Virus record (IMG/VR): IMGVR_UViG_3300020442_001473
Location: 1 to 23,908 of that record
DNA length: 23,908 bases
Strand: one strand, 5' to 3'
Source: a virus
The position numbers and the translations under genes are program-made. Of this stretch, positions 1 through 6,772 are shown one piece after another. Every line of letters starts with the position of its first letter. The stretch's first letter is position 1. Below the pieces are notes generated by a model. That model was not told the DNA's origin. It was given only the letters and a program-made list of their open reading frames with translations, and ran no database searches.

Positions 1-174
1 CGTGGTGCTGTAAATGGTGACTTCTTCCTGGATGTGAAGAATCCGAAACTTCTCAAAAAGGTCCGTCGTTATTATGAGAACAATGGACTCGTCTTCTCCG
101 GCGATCCGCTTGATGATTATGATATTTTGATGGAACAAGTTGCTATTGATCTTGAGTCTGTGGAGGTTGCGTGA
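1..174 (+). CDS. C-terminal fragment of an unidentified protein (5' end outside window)
   Basis: The first reading frame is open from base 1 and ends at TGA 172-174, giving the last 57 residues of a protein that starts upstream. The fragment is acidic (DPLDDYD and a DLESVEVA end) with a basic patch (KLLKKVRRYYEN). I do not recognise the family. Its stop overlaps the GTG start of the next gene (GTGA, 171-174), the coupling typical of co-transcribed phage genes. It presumably belongs to the phage region bordering the sugar block, but that is inference. Confidence 0.7.
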   Translation, partial: RGAVNGDFFLDVKNPKLLKKVRRYYENNGLVFSGDPLDDYDILMEQVAIDLESVEVA

Positions 175-404
175 AAATTCTCCTAGAGCGTTTTCCCTAT
201 CGTTATGTTGATGCTGGTGTACTAGAAAATGGTATGCCAGACTATCGCATTCAAAAAGCAAACAGTTGGACTAAACGATACAGTGACATGTATCTGCTAG
301 ACAATCAAATGCAACTTATGACTGCGATTGATGATTTTGAGTACACCAAATGGCTTGATCCTGAAGGTGTACCTTGTTATATTAAAGACTCGGTAAGTCG
401 TTAA
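171..404 (+). CDS. Small hypothetical protein, GTG start
   Basis: A 77-residue soluble protein with no signal peptide or membrane segment, rich in Tyr, Asp and Met, with an N-terminus MKILLERFPYRY. The family is not recognised. The GTG start at 171 overlaps the previous stop by four bases, and GGAGG at 162-166 lies just upstream as a ribosome-binding site, so GTG is the likely initiation codon. The last codons lie inside the first copy of the degenerate repeat described at 395-437, so the repeat series begins in coding sequence here. Confidence 0.7.
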   Translation: MKILLERFPYRYVDAGVLENGMPDYRIQKANSWTKRYSDMYLLDNQMQLMTAIDDFEYTKWLDPEGVPCYIKDSVSR

Positions 405-437
405 ACTAGCCCTGGTCGGGATAGTCATTAAGACCCC
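395..437 (+). repeat. Degenerate hairpin repeat, copy 0
   Basis: An imperfect hairpin CTAGCCC (406-412), loop TGGTC, GGGATAG (418-424) with one G/A mismatch, followed by GTCATTAAGACCCC (424-437). The stretch from AGTCGTTAAACTA to the GTCAT..AAGACCC tail aligns loosely with copy 1 at 441-483 (AGTTCGTAAAACTA, TGGT, GGA, GTCATAAGACCC). This is the most diverged copy and its membership is tentative. It overlaps the end of the 171-404 gene. Confidence 0.4.
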
Positions 438-440
438 TGC

Positions 441-483
441 GTTTCTTAGTTCGTAAAACTAAGTGGTGGAGTCATAAGACCCT
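441..483 (+). repeat. Degenerate hairpin repeat, copy 1
   Basis: GTTTCTTAGTT, loop CGTAA, AACTAAGTGG: a perfect 7-base-pair stem CTTAGTT/AACTAAG flanked by GTTT on the left and TGG on the right, followed by GTCATAAGACCCT. The same order (GTTTCTT, stem, AAGTGG, then CAT and a C-rich tail) recurs at 748-802 and 803-846. There is no T-run after the stem, so it is not a simple terminator. Processing site, structured RNA or protein-binding site are all possible. Confidence 0.6.
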
Positions 484-489
484 CTAAAA

Positions 490-496
490 CTAAATA
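490..496 (+). promoter_or_regulatory. T4-type late promoter candidate (CTAAATA)
   Basis: CTAAATAA at 490-497 resembles the T4 late promoter octamer TATAAATA and the variants seen in cyanomyoviruses. It lies 25 bases upstream of the ATG at 522, a suitable distance for a late transcript of that gene. It is a single short motif, so support is positional only. Confidence 0.55.
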
Positions 497-521
497 ATGT
501 CAGAGTTAATTATTCAAAACA

Positions 522-746
522 ATGGCAACAAAAGGAACAGCAGCAAAGTCTGCAAGTGGTGCAGCGATGTCAAAGTATGATGTCGAAGTCGAATCAAGAT
601 TAAAAGCTCTTGAAGCGAAAGCACACACTCCATGTGGAGGAGGTAGTAATGAAAGACTTGCAGTACTAGAAGCAAAGTACACAGCTCTTCTTGAAGAGTT
701 GAAAGCAACTAGACTCAATCTAGATTTTAATGATCTCGCTCTCTGA
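522..746 (+). CDS. Small coiled-coil protein, probably late-expressed
   Basis: A 74-residue protein with an Ala/Ser/Thr/Lys-rich N-terminus, then two heptad-like helical stretches (about residues 20-35 and 43-68: ESRLKALEAKA and LAVLEAKYTALLEELKA) separated by a short CGGG linker. This suggests a small coiled-coil oligomer. I see no enzyme motif. A late-promoter-like CTAAATA lies just upstream and copies of the hairpin repeat flank the gene on both sides. No clear ribosome-binding site precedes the ATG. A minor structural or scaffolding role is possible but unproven. Confidence 0.7.
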   Translation: MATKGTAAKSASGAAMSKYDVEVESRLKALEAKAHTPCGGGSNERLAVLEAKYTALLEELKATRLNLDFNDLAL

Positions 747-747
747 G

Positions 748-802
748 GTTTCTTGCTTTTCCTAAGAGCAAGTGGTGCGGATGGGGTTCATACTCCCGCC
801 CT
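748..802 (+). repeat. Degenerate hairpin repeat, copy 2
   Basis: GTTTCTTGCT, a loop, then AGCAAGTGGT: stem CTTGCT/AGCAAG with the same GTTT and TGG flanks as copy 1. It is followed by a second hairpin, GGATGGGG, loop TTCATAC, TCCCGCCC. The second hairpin superficially looks like a tRNA T-arm, but no acceptor or anticodon arm can be built around it. Confidence 0.6.
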
Positions 803-846
803 GTTTCTTGCTTCAGGATAAAGAGCAAGTGGCGTGCATGAAAGAC
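803..846 (+). repeat. Degenerate hairpin repeat, copy 3
   Basis: GTTTCTTGCTTCAGGATAAA followed by GAGCAAGTGG: stem CTTGCT/AGCAAG, nearly identical to copy 2 in the stem but with a different loop, followed by GCATGAAAGACC. It lies directly next to copy 2 and just before the terminator at 849-879. Confidence 0.6.
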
Positions 847-848
847 CT

Positions 849-879
849 AAAAGGGTGGTTGCATAAACCACCCTTTTTT
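849..879 (+). terminator. Strong intrinsic terminator whose loop carries a promoter -35
   Basis: A perfect 10-base-pair stem AAGGGTGGTT (851-860) / AACCACCCTT (866-875) with a five-base loop GCATA, followed by a T-run through 879. It ends transcription from the upstream region before the sugar block. The bases TTGCAT (859-864), spanning stem end and loop, are spaced correctly to be the -35 of the next promoter. Confidence 0.9.
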
Positions 880-887
880 AGTATAAT
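859..887 (+). promoter_or_regulatory. Sigma70-type early promoter for the sugar block
   Basis: TTGCAT (859-864), a 17-base spacer, then a perfect TATAAT (882-887). Start of transcription is expected near 894, about 15 bases before the ATG at 909. The -35 sits in the loop of the terminator 849-879. It is the only strong promoter seen before 17790, so it probably drives the whole 22-gene block. Confidence 0.75.
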
Positions 888-908
888 TTTTATAGAATAA
901 TATCTGTA

Positions 909-1412
909 ATGAAGATTGGATTTAACTGTAGTTCCTTTGACTTGTTTCATGCTGGGCATGTAACGATGTTGAAAATGGAAAAAGACTTGTGTGATTGGTT
1001 GATTGTAGCCTTGCAAGTCGATCCAACTATTGATAGACCTGGTATCAAAAATAAACCTACGCAAAGTGTTTATGAGAGATACGTACAAGTACAGGGATGT
1101 AAGTATGTTGATGAGATTCTTGTTTATGAAACAGAAGAAGATCTTCTGAATATGATCAAGACGCAGAAGATTGACATCAGATTTCTAAGCGAGGAATATA
1201 AAGACAGAGATTTTACAGGTAGACAGTATTGTATCGATAATGATATTGAGATTCATTATCACAAGAGACAACACAAATACTCTTCCACCGAACTTCGTAA
1301 TAGAGTTTATACTCTAGAAAAACTGAAGAGGGATCAACTTAAAGAGAGCCCTGAAGTTAGAGAATCTGCACAATATTCACCTACACTATTGGAGAAGTAC
1401 AATCAAAAATGA
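909..1412 (+). CDS. Cytidylyltransferase-family nucleotidyltransferase (TagD-like)
   Basis: A 167-residue protein with the nucleotidyltransferase HxGH signature HAGH at residues 14-17 after an FDLFHAGH strand-loop, an internal YERYVQVQGCKYVDEI stretch matching the segment after the nucleotide-binding loop, and a late YSSTELR motif corresponding to the (S)TT..I/R nucleotide-binding motif. The family activates phosphorylated polyols or sugars with CTP or ATP (glycerol-3-phosphate cytidylyltransferase, HldE C-domain). It is longer than TagD by some 35 residues, as a charged helical tail. Substrate cannot be told from sequence; glycerol-3-phosphate or a sugar phosphate are the main options. First gene after the early promoter; its stop overlaps the next start (ATGA). 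Confidence 0.85.
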   Translation: MKIGFNCSSFDLFHAGHVTMLKMEKDLCDWLIVALQVDPTIDRPGIKNKPTQSVYERYVQVQGCKYVDEILVYETEEDLLNMIKTQKIDIRFLSEEYKDRDFTGRQYCIDNDIEIHYHKRQHKYSSTELRNRVYTLEKLKRDQLKESPEVRESAQYSPTLLEKYNQK

Positions 1413-2341
1413 CAATCTTAGTAACTGGTGGTGCAGGTTTTATTGGAAGTAATCTTCTGCATACTTTGTCTGAACAATATGGACATGTTGTCTGCTTGGA
1501 TAGTTTAAGTTATGCAGCAGACATCAATAACATGCCTAAGAACTCTAGAAAGTTCTGTCTTGAATTCTATGAGGGTGATATCTGCGATAAAGAATTCGTA
1601 ACATCTGCCTTTATGAAATTTGCTCCAAGGTATGTAATGCACCTTGCTGCAGAGAGTCATGTTGACAATTCAATTAAAGATTGTCGTCCATTTGTATATT
1701 CAAATGTTCTTGGTACAGTCAATCTTCTTGAACATGCTTTGAAATTTGAAGTGGAGAAGTTCTTACATGTCTCGACTGATGAAGTCTATGGTTCTATTGA
1801 TGAGGGATCATTCACAGAGGAAACAATTTACAATCCAAGAAATCCTTACTCTGCATCAAAAGCATCGAGTGATCACTTTGTAAATGCCTTTCATCATACC
1901 TATGGTCTTCCTACAGTTATTACTAACTGCTCAAATAATTATGGCCCTAGACAATACAAGGAGAAGTTGATTCCTCAGACAATCTTGAATCTAATTCAAG
2001 GTAAGAAAGTTCCTGTCTATGGTGATGGTCAACAAATTAGAGACTGGTTGTTTGTTACTGATCATTGTGAGGCTTTGATTGAAGTTCTAAACAATGGAAA
2101 GGTTGGAGAGAAGTATAATATTGGTGGAGAGTGTGAAGTACAAAACATTGATCTTGTTAAAAAAATCATTGAATTGATGGGTAAGGACGAATCTATGATA
2201 GAATATGTGAAAGATCGACCTGGACATGATCGAAGGTACTCCACTAGTATTGAAAAAATTTCCAATGAATTGAATTGGAAACCCAGATTTAATTTAGAAG
2301 AAGGTCTCGCACAAACAATTAAGTGGTATGAAAATTATTGA
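1409..2341 (+). CDS. rfbB: dTDP-glucose 4,6-dehydratase
   Basis: A 310-residue extended short-chain dehydrogenase. The NAD-binding GGAGFIG is at residues 7-13, the catalytic Thr-Asp-Glu of the dehydratase subfamily lies in STDEVYG (residues 122-128), and the YxxxK pair is Tyr147/Lys151 in YSASK. The enzyme converts dTDP-glucose to dTDP-4-keto-6-deoxyglucose in the cytoplasm, the branch point to rhamnose and other 6-deoxyhexoses. Slightly shorter than typical RfbB (about 350). It is followed, with a 14-base overlap, by the 3,5-epimerase gene. No thymidylyltransferase (RfbA) is present in the window, so dTDP-glucose must come from the host or from elsewhere in the phage. A GDP- or CDP-linked substrate is less likely given the RfbC partner. 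Confidence 0.93.
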   Translation: MTILVTGGAGFIGSNLLHTLSEQYGHVVCLDSLSYAADINNMPKNSRKFCLEFYEGDICDKEFVTSAFMKFAPRYVMHLAAESHVDNSIKDCRPFVYSNVLGTVNLLEHALKFEVEKFLHVSTDEVYGSIDEGSFTEETIYNPRNPYSASKASSDHFVNAFHHTYGLPTVITNCSNNYGPRQYKEKLIPQTILNLIQGKKVPVYGDGQQIRDWLFVTDHCEALIEVLNNGKVGEKYNIGGECEVQNIDLVKKIIELMGKDESMIEYVKDRPGHDRRYSTSIEKISNELNWKPRFNLEEGLAQTIKWYENY

Positions 2342-2852
2342 CATTGGTCTTAAAGACGCACTTCTGATTGAAGTTGACAAATATGTTGACAGTAGAGGAT
2401 TCTTTATGGAATCTTTCAATCAGAAAAAGTTTGGAATTGAATATGACTTCGTTCAGGACAATCACTCTATGTCTCATAGGGGAGTTCTGAGGGGACTTCA
2501 TTATCAAATCAAACATCCTCAAGGTAAACTTGTTCGCTGTATTAGGGGAACTGTTTATGATGTGATCGTTGACCTTCGTGAATCATCAGAAACTTTTGGT
2601 GAGTGGTATGGTGTTGAACTGAATAGGCCAGAACTTCAACTATGGGTTCCTCCTGGATTTGCTCATGGTTTCTATACTCTGAGTGAAGCAGCACATATCA
2701 CATACAAAACGACAGACTTCTACTATCCAAAGTATGATAGAACACTTCTTTGGAATTCTCTAGATATTAATTGGCACAATACTGGAGATCCTATTCTATC
2801 TGAAAAAGATATGAAAGGTAAAACATTTATCAGGTGTGATAAGTATGAATGA
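2328..2852 (+). CDS. rfbC: dTDP-4-dehydrorhamnose 3,5-epimerase
   Basis: A 174-residue cupin-fold epimerase of normal length. Diagnostic motifs are RGFFMESF (23-30), VLRGLHYQ with the catalytic His58, PQGKLVRC (64-71), VYDVIVDLR (77-84) and VPPGFAHGF (107-115). Tyr and Asp residues expected for catalysis lie near 126-146. It epimerises dTDP-4-keto-6-deoxyglucose at C3 and C5 to dTDP-4-keto-L-rhamnose. It starts inside the end of rfbB, so translation is probably coupled. The usual final enzyme, RfbD reductase, is not clearly present, though the next gene is an unassigned dehydrogenase of the same superfamily. Confidence 0.94.
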   Translation: MKIIDIGLKDALLIEVDKYVDSRGFFMESFNQKKFGIEYDFVQDNHSMSHRGVLRGLHYQIKHPQGKLVRCIRGTVYDVIVDLRESSETFGEWYGVELNRPELQLWVPPGFAHGFYTLSEAAHITYKTTDFYYPKYDRTLLWNSLDINWHNTGDPILSEKDMKGKTFIRCDKYE

Positions 2853-3672
2853 TATTTCTGTATTTGGTTCTACTGGATATATTGGAAGTACATTTTGTAG
2901 AATGTATCCAGATAAAATAACTCCAGTTCCTAGAGAAGAAAAGAATTTCTCAACAGATCAAGCTTTATATTTCATCAGTACAACTACAAATCAAAGTGTC
3001 TTTAAAGACCTACACGTAGATATTGATACAAACTTATCTCTTTTTATTGACATCCTATCTAATTGTAGAGACAGGGATGTCATTTTTAATTTTATTAGTT
3101 CTGGATTTGTGTATGGAAATGACGTTCTTGACTACAAAGAATGGTACAGTTGCAATCCAACAGGATTTTATTCCATCACAAAACGAACTGCAGAACAACT
3201 TTTGATTTCATATTGCAAGACTTTTGGAATCAAATATAGAATTCTAAGAATTGGTAATGTGTATGGTTTAGATAAGACAGTTGCTCCAGGAAAGAATGTT
3301 CTTGGATATATGATTAGTCTTCTTAAGAAGAACAAACAAATCAAGTTGTTTGATGGAGGAGACTATCTCAAGGATTATATGTCAGTCAATGATGTCTGTA
3401 GGGCCATTGATCTGGTTATCGAAAAGGGAGAAGTAAACGAGATCTATAATATTGCATCTGGAACTTCTCAGTCTTTTAGATCTATCATTACAACTGCTAG
3501 AGATATTCTTGGAAGTAAAAGTGAATTGATTGATGTACCAATGCCTGAAAATCAAAAGCATATTCAGGTTAAAAATATGACACTAAATACTGAGAAGTTG
3601 CGAGACCTTGGGTTCTCATGTGAGATGAGTTTCTACCAAGGTTTGCAAACTCTTTGTCATATGATAGAATAA
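2845..3672 (+). CDS. NAD-dependent epimerase/dehydratase family protein
   Basis: A 275-residue extended SDR protein. The cofactor loop GSTGYIG lies near residues 8-14 and a YSITK active-site pair sits around residue 110, with FISSGFVYG upstream in the position of the catalytic Ser/Thr strand. It reduces, epimerises or dehydrates a nucleotide sugar. The order rfbB-rfbC-this gene suggests it may finish the 6-deoxyhexose, acting in place of RfbD, but the sequence more resembles general NAD epimerases. I place the start at ATG 2845, which overlaps rfbC by eight bases. GTG 2836 in frame would add three residues. SD-like AGG lies ten bases before 2845. Confidence 0.85.
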   Translation: MNDISVFGSTGYIGSTFCRMYPDKITPVPREEKNFSTDQALYFISTTTNQSVFKDLHVDIDTNLSLFIDILSNCRDRDVIFNFISSGFVYGNDVLDYKEWYSCNPTGFYSITKRTAEQLLISYCKTFGIKYRILRIGNVYGLDKTVAPGKNVLGYMISLLKKNKQIKLFDGGDYLKDYMSVNDVCRAIDLVIEKGEVNEIYNIASGTSQSFRSIITTARDILGSKSELIDVPMPENQKHIQVKNMTLNTEKLRDLGFSCEMSFYQGLQTLCHMIE

Positions 3673-3691
3673 ACAAAAGTATATTGAGTTG

Positions 3692-4429
3692 ATGTTGACA
3701 AAAACGCTTGTAGTGAGTAATCATGCCAACCATGATTTGGAATGGCTAAAGATGACTTACGCTTATGGATTTTCTCCTAGTAATACAGTAATCTATGATA
3801 GAACTCCAGATTATTTTGAAGGTAAATCAAAAATAGATCATCTTGGTAAAGTTATTCCATCACCCAATGTTGGATCTAATCCATACGATATTGGTAGATA
3901 CATTGTAGATCATTATGATAACCTTCCTGACATGATGATTCATGTCAAAGGAAATCTACTACAAAAGAAATACACTACAGAAGAAAGGTTTATATACGCA
4001 CTTCAATCCAATTGGTTTGTTCCTCTTGATCGAGGAAGTGTTTGTCAAAACTTCTTCCCAAATATCATCAATGATCAATGGTTCTCTCATCCTATGGAAT
4101 GGTATGATAGTGGACCTAACTATTTTTTTGGTGAAGAACATATCAAGAACATGAAGATTCATTCTAGAATTCCTACCTTTAGGGCATTCTTACATGATCT
4201 TTTTGATATTGAGGATTCTGAGATTCCCAAGTTTGTTGCATTTGCTCCTGGTGCAAATTATGCTGTTCCCAAAAACTGTATCTTGAAGTATAGTAAGAAC
4301 TTCTACAAGAAGATTATGGACTATACTGACTATAATAATAATCCTGTTGAAGCACACTGGTTTGAAAGAGTATTCCAACTAGCTTGGCAAGGTTGCCTAA
4401 AAGAAAACTTTTCATACATTGTAGACTAA
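3692..4429 (+). CDS. DUF3431-like protein, putative glycosyltransferase-related
   Basis: A 245-residue soluble protein. Segments resemble the DUF3431 family: an N-terminal VVSNHANHDLEWLK strand-helix, an IYDRTP strand, PNVGSNPYDIGRYIVDHYDNLPD (in pieces, residues 58-80), and a C-terminal block with FAPGANYAVPK, FYKKIMDY and HWFERVFQLAW. This family is common in glycan gene clusters and is presumed to be transferase-like, but its activity is not established. ATG 3692 is preferred; an in-frame TTG at 3689 adds one residue. A small gap of 19 bases before it is the largest inside the sugar block. Confidence 0.75.
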   Translation: MLTKTLVVSNHANHDLEWLKMTYAYGFSPSNTVIYDRTPDYFEGKSKIDHLGKVIPSPNVGSNPYDIGRYIVDHYDNLPDMMIHVKGNLLQKKYTTEERFIYALQSNWFVPLDRGSVCQNFFPNIINDQWFSHPMEWYDSGPNYFFGEEHIKNMKIHSRIPTFRAFLHDLFDIEDSEIPKFVAFAPGANYAVPKNCILKYSKNFYKKIMDYTDYNNNPVEAHWFERVFQLAWQGCLKENFSYIVD

Positions 4430-4430
4430 A

Positions 4431-5729
4431 ATGAAAGAGCAGATTAAAGGATTCATTGATAATCTTTTTGAGACAGAGGAAGATTTCTTTCCATATCTGT
4501 ACAACAAAGATTATGTAAAAGGAGAAAGTAATATTTTCTACTCTGGTCCTTACTGGGACAATCAAGAAGTAGAAGTTGCTATGAAGACTTTCCTTACAGG
4601 AAAGTGGTTATCTTCTGGTGAGAACGTAAACAAGTTTGAACGAGAGTTCTCTAAGAAGTTCAATCTTGAACATTCTGTCATGGTCAACTCAGGTTCTTCT
4701 GCGAACCTTGTGATGATTGCAGCACTCAAGAAATATTTTGGGTGGGTTGATGGTGATGAAATTATTGTATCTGTTTGTGGTTTCCCTACAACTCTAAATC
4801 CTATTATTCAGAATGGATTGAAGCCTGTCTTTGTTGATATTGATTACTCTGATCTCAACTGGGATATTGATCAAATCTATAAGAAAATTACTCCAAGAAC
4901 TAAAGCATTATTCTCCTCGCCTGTTCTTGCTAATCCATACAACTATGATGACATTCTGGATATTTGTGATAAGTTTGGATTGGAACTAATTGCAGATAAC
5001 TGTGATAGTCTTGGAAGTAAGTGGAAAGGACATTATCTAACAGATCATGCTGTTGCTGCATCATGTTCTTTCTATCCTGCTCACCACATTACTACCATTG
5101 AAGGTGGTATGGTTTCTTCTAACATCAAAGAGATTGTTGACCTTGCACGTAGTTTTGCATGGTGGGGAAGAGACTGTTACTGCGTGGGTTCACAGAACCT
5201 TCTGAGTTGTGGAACTTGTGGTAAGCGATTTGATAAGTGGCTTACTGGATATGATAAGGTTGTAGATCACAAGTATGTGTTTGGTCAGATTGGATATAAT
5301 CTAAAACCAATTGATATGCTTGGCTCTATTGGATCTGTTCAACTCAAGAAGTTTGATGAGATTCATAAGAAGCGTCGATCTAACAAAGAAAAACTACATA
5401 AGATCTTTGAAAGCATTCCTGGAGTTCGTGTCGTTGACGAACATCCTAATGCTGAGACGAGTTGGTTTGGTGTTCCTATTATTTGTGATGGGGATAAAAC
5501 TGAACTTGTTCAATTCTTAGAAAAGAACAAAATCCAAACTAGAAATTACTTTGCAGGTAATCTTTTGATACATCCTGCATATCGACACTTGGAGTCTGCA
5601 TTCAACTATCCAAACGCAATGAAAGTTTTGGATAATGTATTTTTTGTTGGATGCTCTCCTGTTATCACCGATTCTATGATAGAATATATAGAAGAGGTTA
5701 TCAATTTGTACAAAGCGAATTTATCATGA
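4431..5729 (+). CDS. rfbH: RfbH-like PMP-dependent sugar 3-dehydratase (DegT/DnrJ/EryC1 family)
   Basis: A 432-residue aminotransferase-fold protein. The place of the usual Schiff-base lysine holds histidines (SFYPAHHIT, residues 213-221), which defines the 3-dehydratase branch (RfbH/E1) rather than transaminases. Cys249, Cys251, Cys260 and Cys263 in the RDCYC and SCGTCGKRF segments match the region supplying [2Fe-2S] ligands in RfbH. Asp189 in IADNCD is the cofactor-ring aspartate. RfbH removes the C3 hydroxyl of CDP-4-keto-6-deoxyglucose with electrons from an iron-sulfur partner. CDP-glucose synthesis genes (RfbF, RfbG) are not in the window, so the nucleotide carrier is uncertain. The stop overlaps the next start (ATGA). 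Confidence 0.88.
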   Translation: MKEQIKGFIDNLFETEEDFFPYLYNKDYVKGESNIFYSGPYWDNQEVEVAMKTFLTGKWLSSGENVNKFEREFSKKFNLEHSVMVNSGSSANLVMIAALKKYFGWVDGDEIIVSVCGFPTTLNPIIQNGLKPVFVDIDYSDLNWDIDQIYKKITPRTKALFSSPVLANPYNYDDILDICDKFGLELIADNCDSLGSKWKGHYLTDHAVAASCSFYPAHHITTIEGGMVSSNIKEIVDLARSFAWWGRDCYCVGSQNLLSCGTCGKRFDKWLTGYDKVVDHKYVFGQIGYNLKPIDMLGSIGSVQLKKFDEIHKKRRSNKEKLHKIFESIPGVRVVDEHPNAETSWFGVPIICDGDKTELVQFLEKNKIQTRNYFAGNLLIHPAYRHLESAFNYPNAMKVLDNVFFVGCSPVITDSMIEYIEEVINLYKANLS

Positions 5730-6772
5730 GTGAATATAAGAAGACTGCACTAGTGCTTGGTGCAGGTGGCTTTATTGGTAGTCATATGGTGAAACGCCTA
5801 CGCGCAGAAGGATACTGGGTGCGTGGTGTTGACCTAAAGCATACTGAGTTTTCTAAATCAGAAGCGAATGAATTTGTCACTGGAGATCTGCGTGACGTAG
5901 AATTCGTTCGTCGTGTTATTCGATTCAAAGGAGATCAGGGAAACTTCTATAACTCTGTCCCTGATAGGTATCATCTTCCTTTTGATGAGATTTATCAGTT
6001 CGCTGCTGATATGGGTGGTGCAGGTTTCGTTTTCACTGGAGAGAACGATGCAGACATCATGCACAACTCTGTGTCTATCAACCTGAACGTTCTTGAGGAA
6101 CAACGTAAGTTCAATGAGACTGTAGGAAATAAGACTAAGATTTTCTATTCTGGATCGGCATGTATGTATCCAGAACACAACCAACTTGACCCTGATAACC
6201 CTGACTGTCGTGAAGAATCAGCATACCCAGCAGCACCAGACTCAGAATACGGATGGGAAAAACTTTTTAGTGAGCGTTTGTACTTTGCTTACAATCGTAA
6301 TCATGGGATCCCTGTTAGAGTTGCTCGCTATCACAACATTTTTGGACCAGAAGGAACCTGGGATGGAGGAAGAGAAAAAGCTCCAGCAGCAATCTGTCGT
6401 AAGGTCGCTTACCTCCCAGCAGAGGGTGGTGCTATTGAGGTGTGGGGCGATGGAGAACAAACAAGATCCTTCTTGTTCATCGATGAGTGTATTGAAGCAA
6501 CTAGACGATTAATGGATAGTGACTTTATGGGTCCTGTGAACATTGGATCTGAAGAGATGGTAACTATCAATCAACTGGTAGATACTGCTGCTAAAGTTTC
6601 TGGTAAAACAGTTCATAAGATTCACATTGATGGCCCTCTTGGTGTTCGTGGTCGTAATTCTAATAATGATCTGATTCGCGAAAAACTGGGATGGGATTAT
6701 TCTCAGACCCTTGAAGAAGGAATCGATAAGACATATAATTGGATTGTGGAGCAAATTAATGGCAAAGCATAA
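5726..6772 (+). CDS. gme: GDP-mannose 3,5-epimerase
   Basis: A 348-residue extended SDR closely matching plant and bacterial GDP-mannose 3,5-epimerase: GAGGFIGSH (12-20), AADMGGAGFV (93-102), the SGSACMYPE block with Cys146, YxxxK as Tyr175/Lys179, GGREKAPAA with Lys218, QTRSF, and GVRGRNS with Arg308. These correspond to the Cys145, Tyr174, Lys178, Lys217 and Arg306 used by the Arabidopsis enzyme. It makes GDP-L-galactose (and GDP-L-gulose) from GDP-D-mannose. The ATG at 5726 overlaps the previous stop; a longer in-frame extension to 5651 is unlikely because it runs through the rfbH-like gene. Codon use here looks more G/C-rich than the surrounding transferases. Confidence 0.92.
   Translation: MSEYKKTALVLGAGGFIGSHMVKRLRAEGYWVRGVDLKHTEFSKSEANEFVTGDLRDVEFVRRVIRFKGDQGNFYNSVPDRYHLPFDEIYQFAADMGGAGFVFTGENDADIMHNSVSINLNVLEEQRKFNETVGNKTKIFYSGSACMYPEHNQLDPDNPDCREESAYPAAPDSEYGWEKLFSERLYFAYNRNHGIPVRVARYHNIFGPEGTWDGGREKAPAAICRKVAYLPAEGGAIEVWGDGEQTRSFLFIDECIEATRRLMDSDFMGPVNIGSEEMVTINQLVDTAAKVSGKTVHKIHIDGPLGVRGRNSNNDLIREKLGWDYSQTLEEGIDKTYNWIVEQINGKA

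Noticed and set aside
775-805. T-arm-like GGGGTTCATACTCCC hairpin suggesting a tRNA
   Set aside because: The loop TTCATAC does not fit the TTCRANY pattern, and no matching acceptor stem, anticodon arm or D-arm exists upstream.
395-846. Possible CRISPR array from the hairpin repeats
   Set aside because: Copies are few and degenerate, spacing is irregular, one gap holds a gene, and no cas genes are present.
3658-3672. Recurring TATGATAGAAT strings (also near 2195 and 5674) as internal promoters
   Set aside because: They lie in coding sequence, have no -35 partner at good spacing, and partly arise from similar residues (Ser-Met-Ile-Glu-Tyr) being encoded.
5858-6184. Antisense open frame of about 108 codons inside the GDP-mannose epimerase gene
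   Set aside because: No ribosome-binding site or promoter, and the plus-strand protein has all family motifs; this and the other minus-strand frames are shadows.
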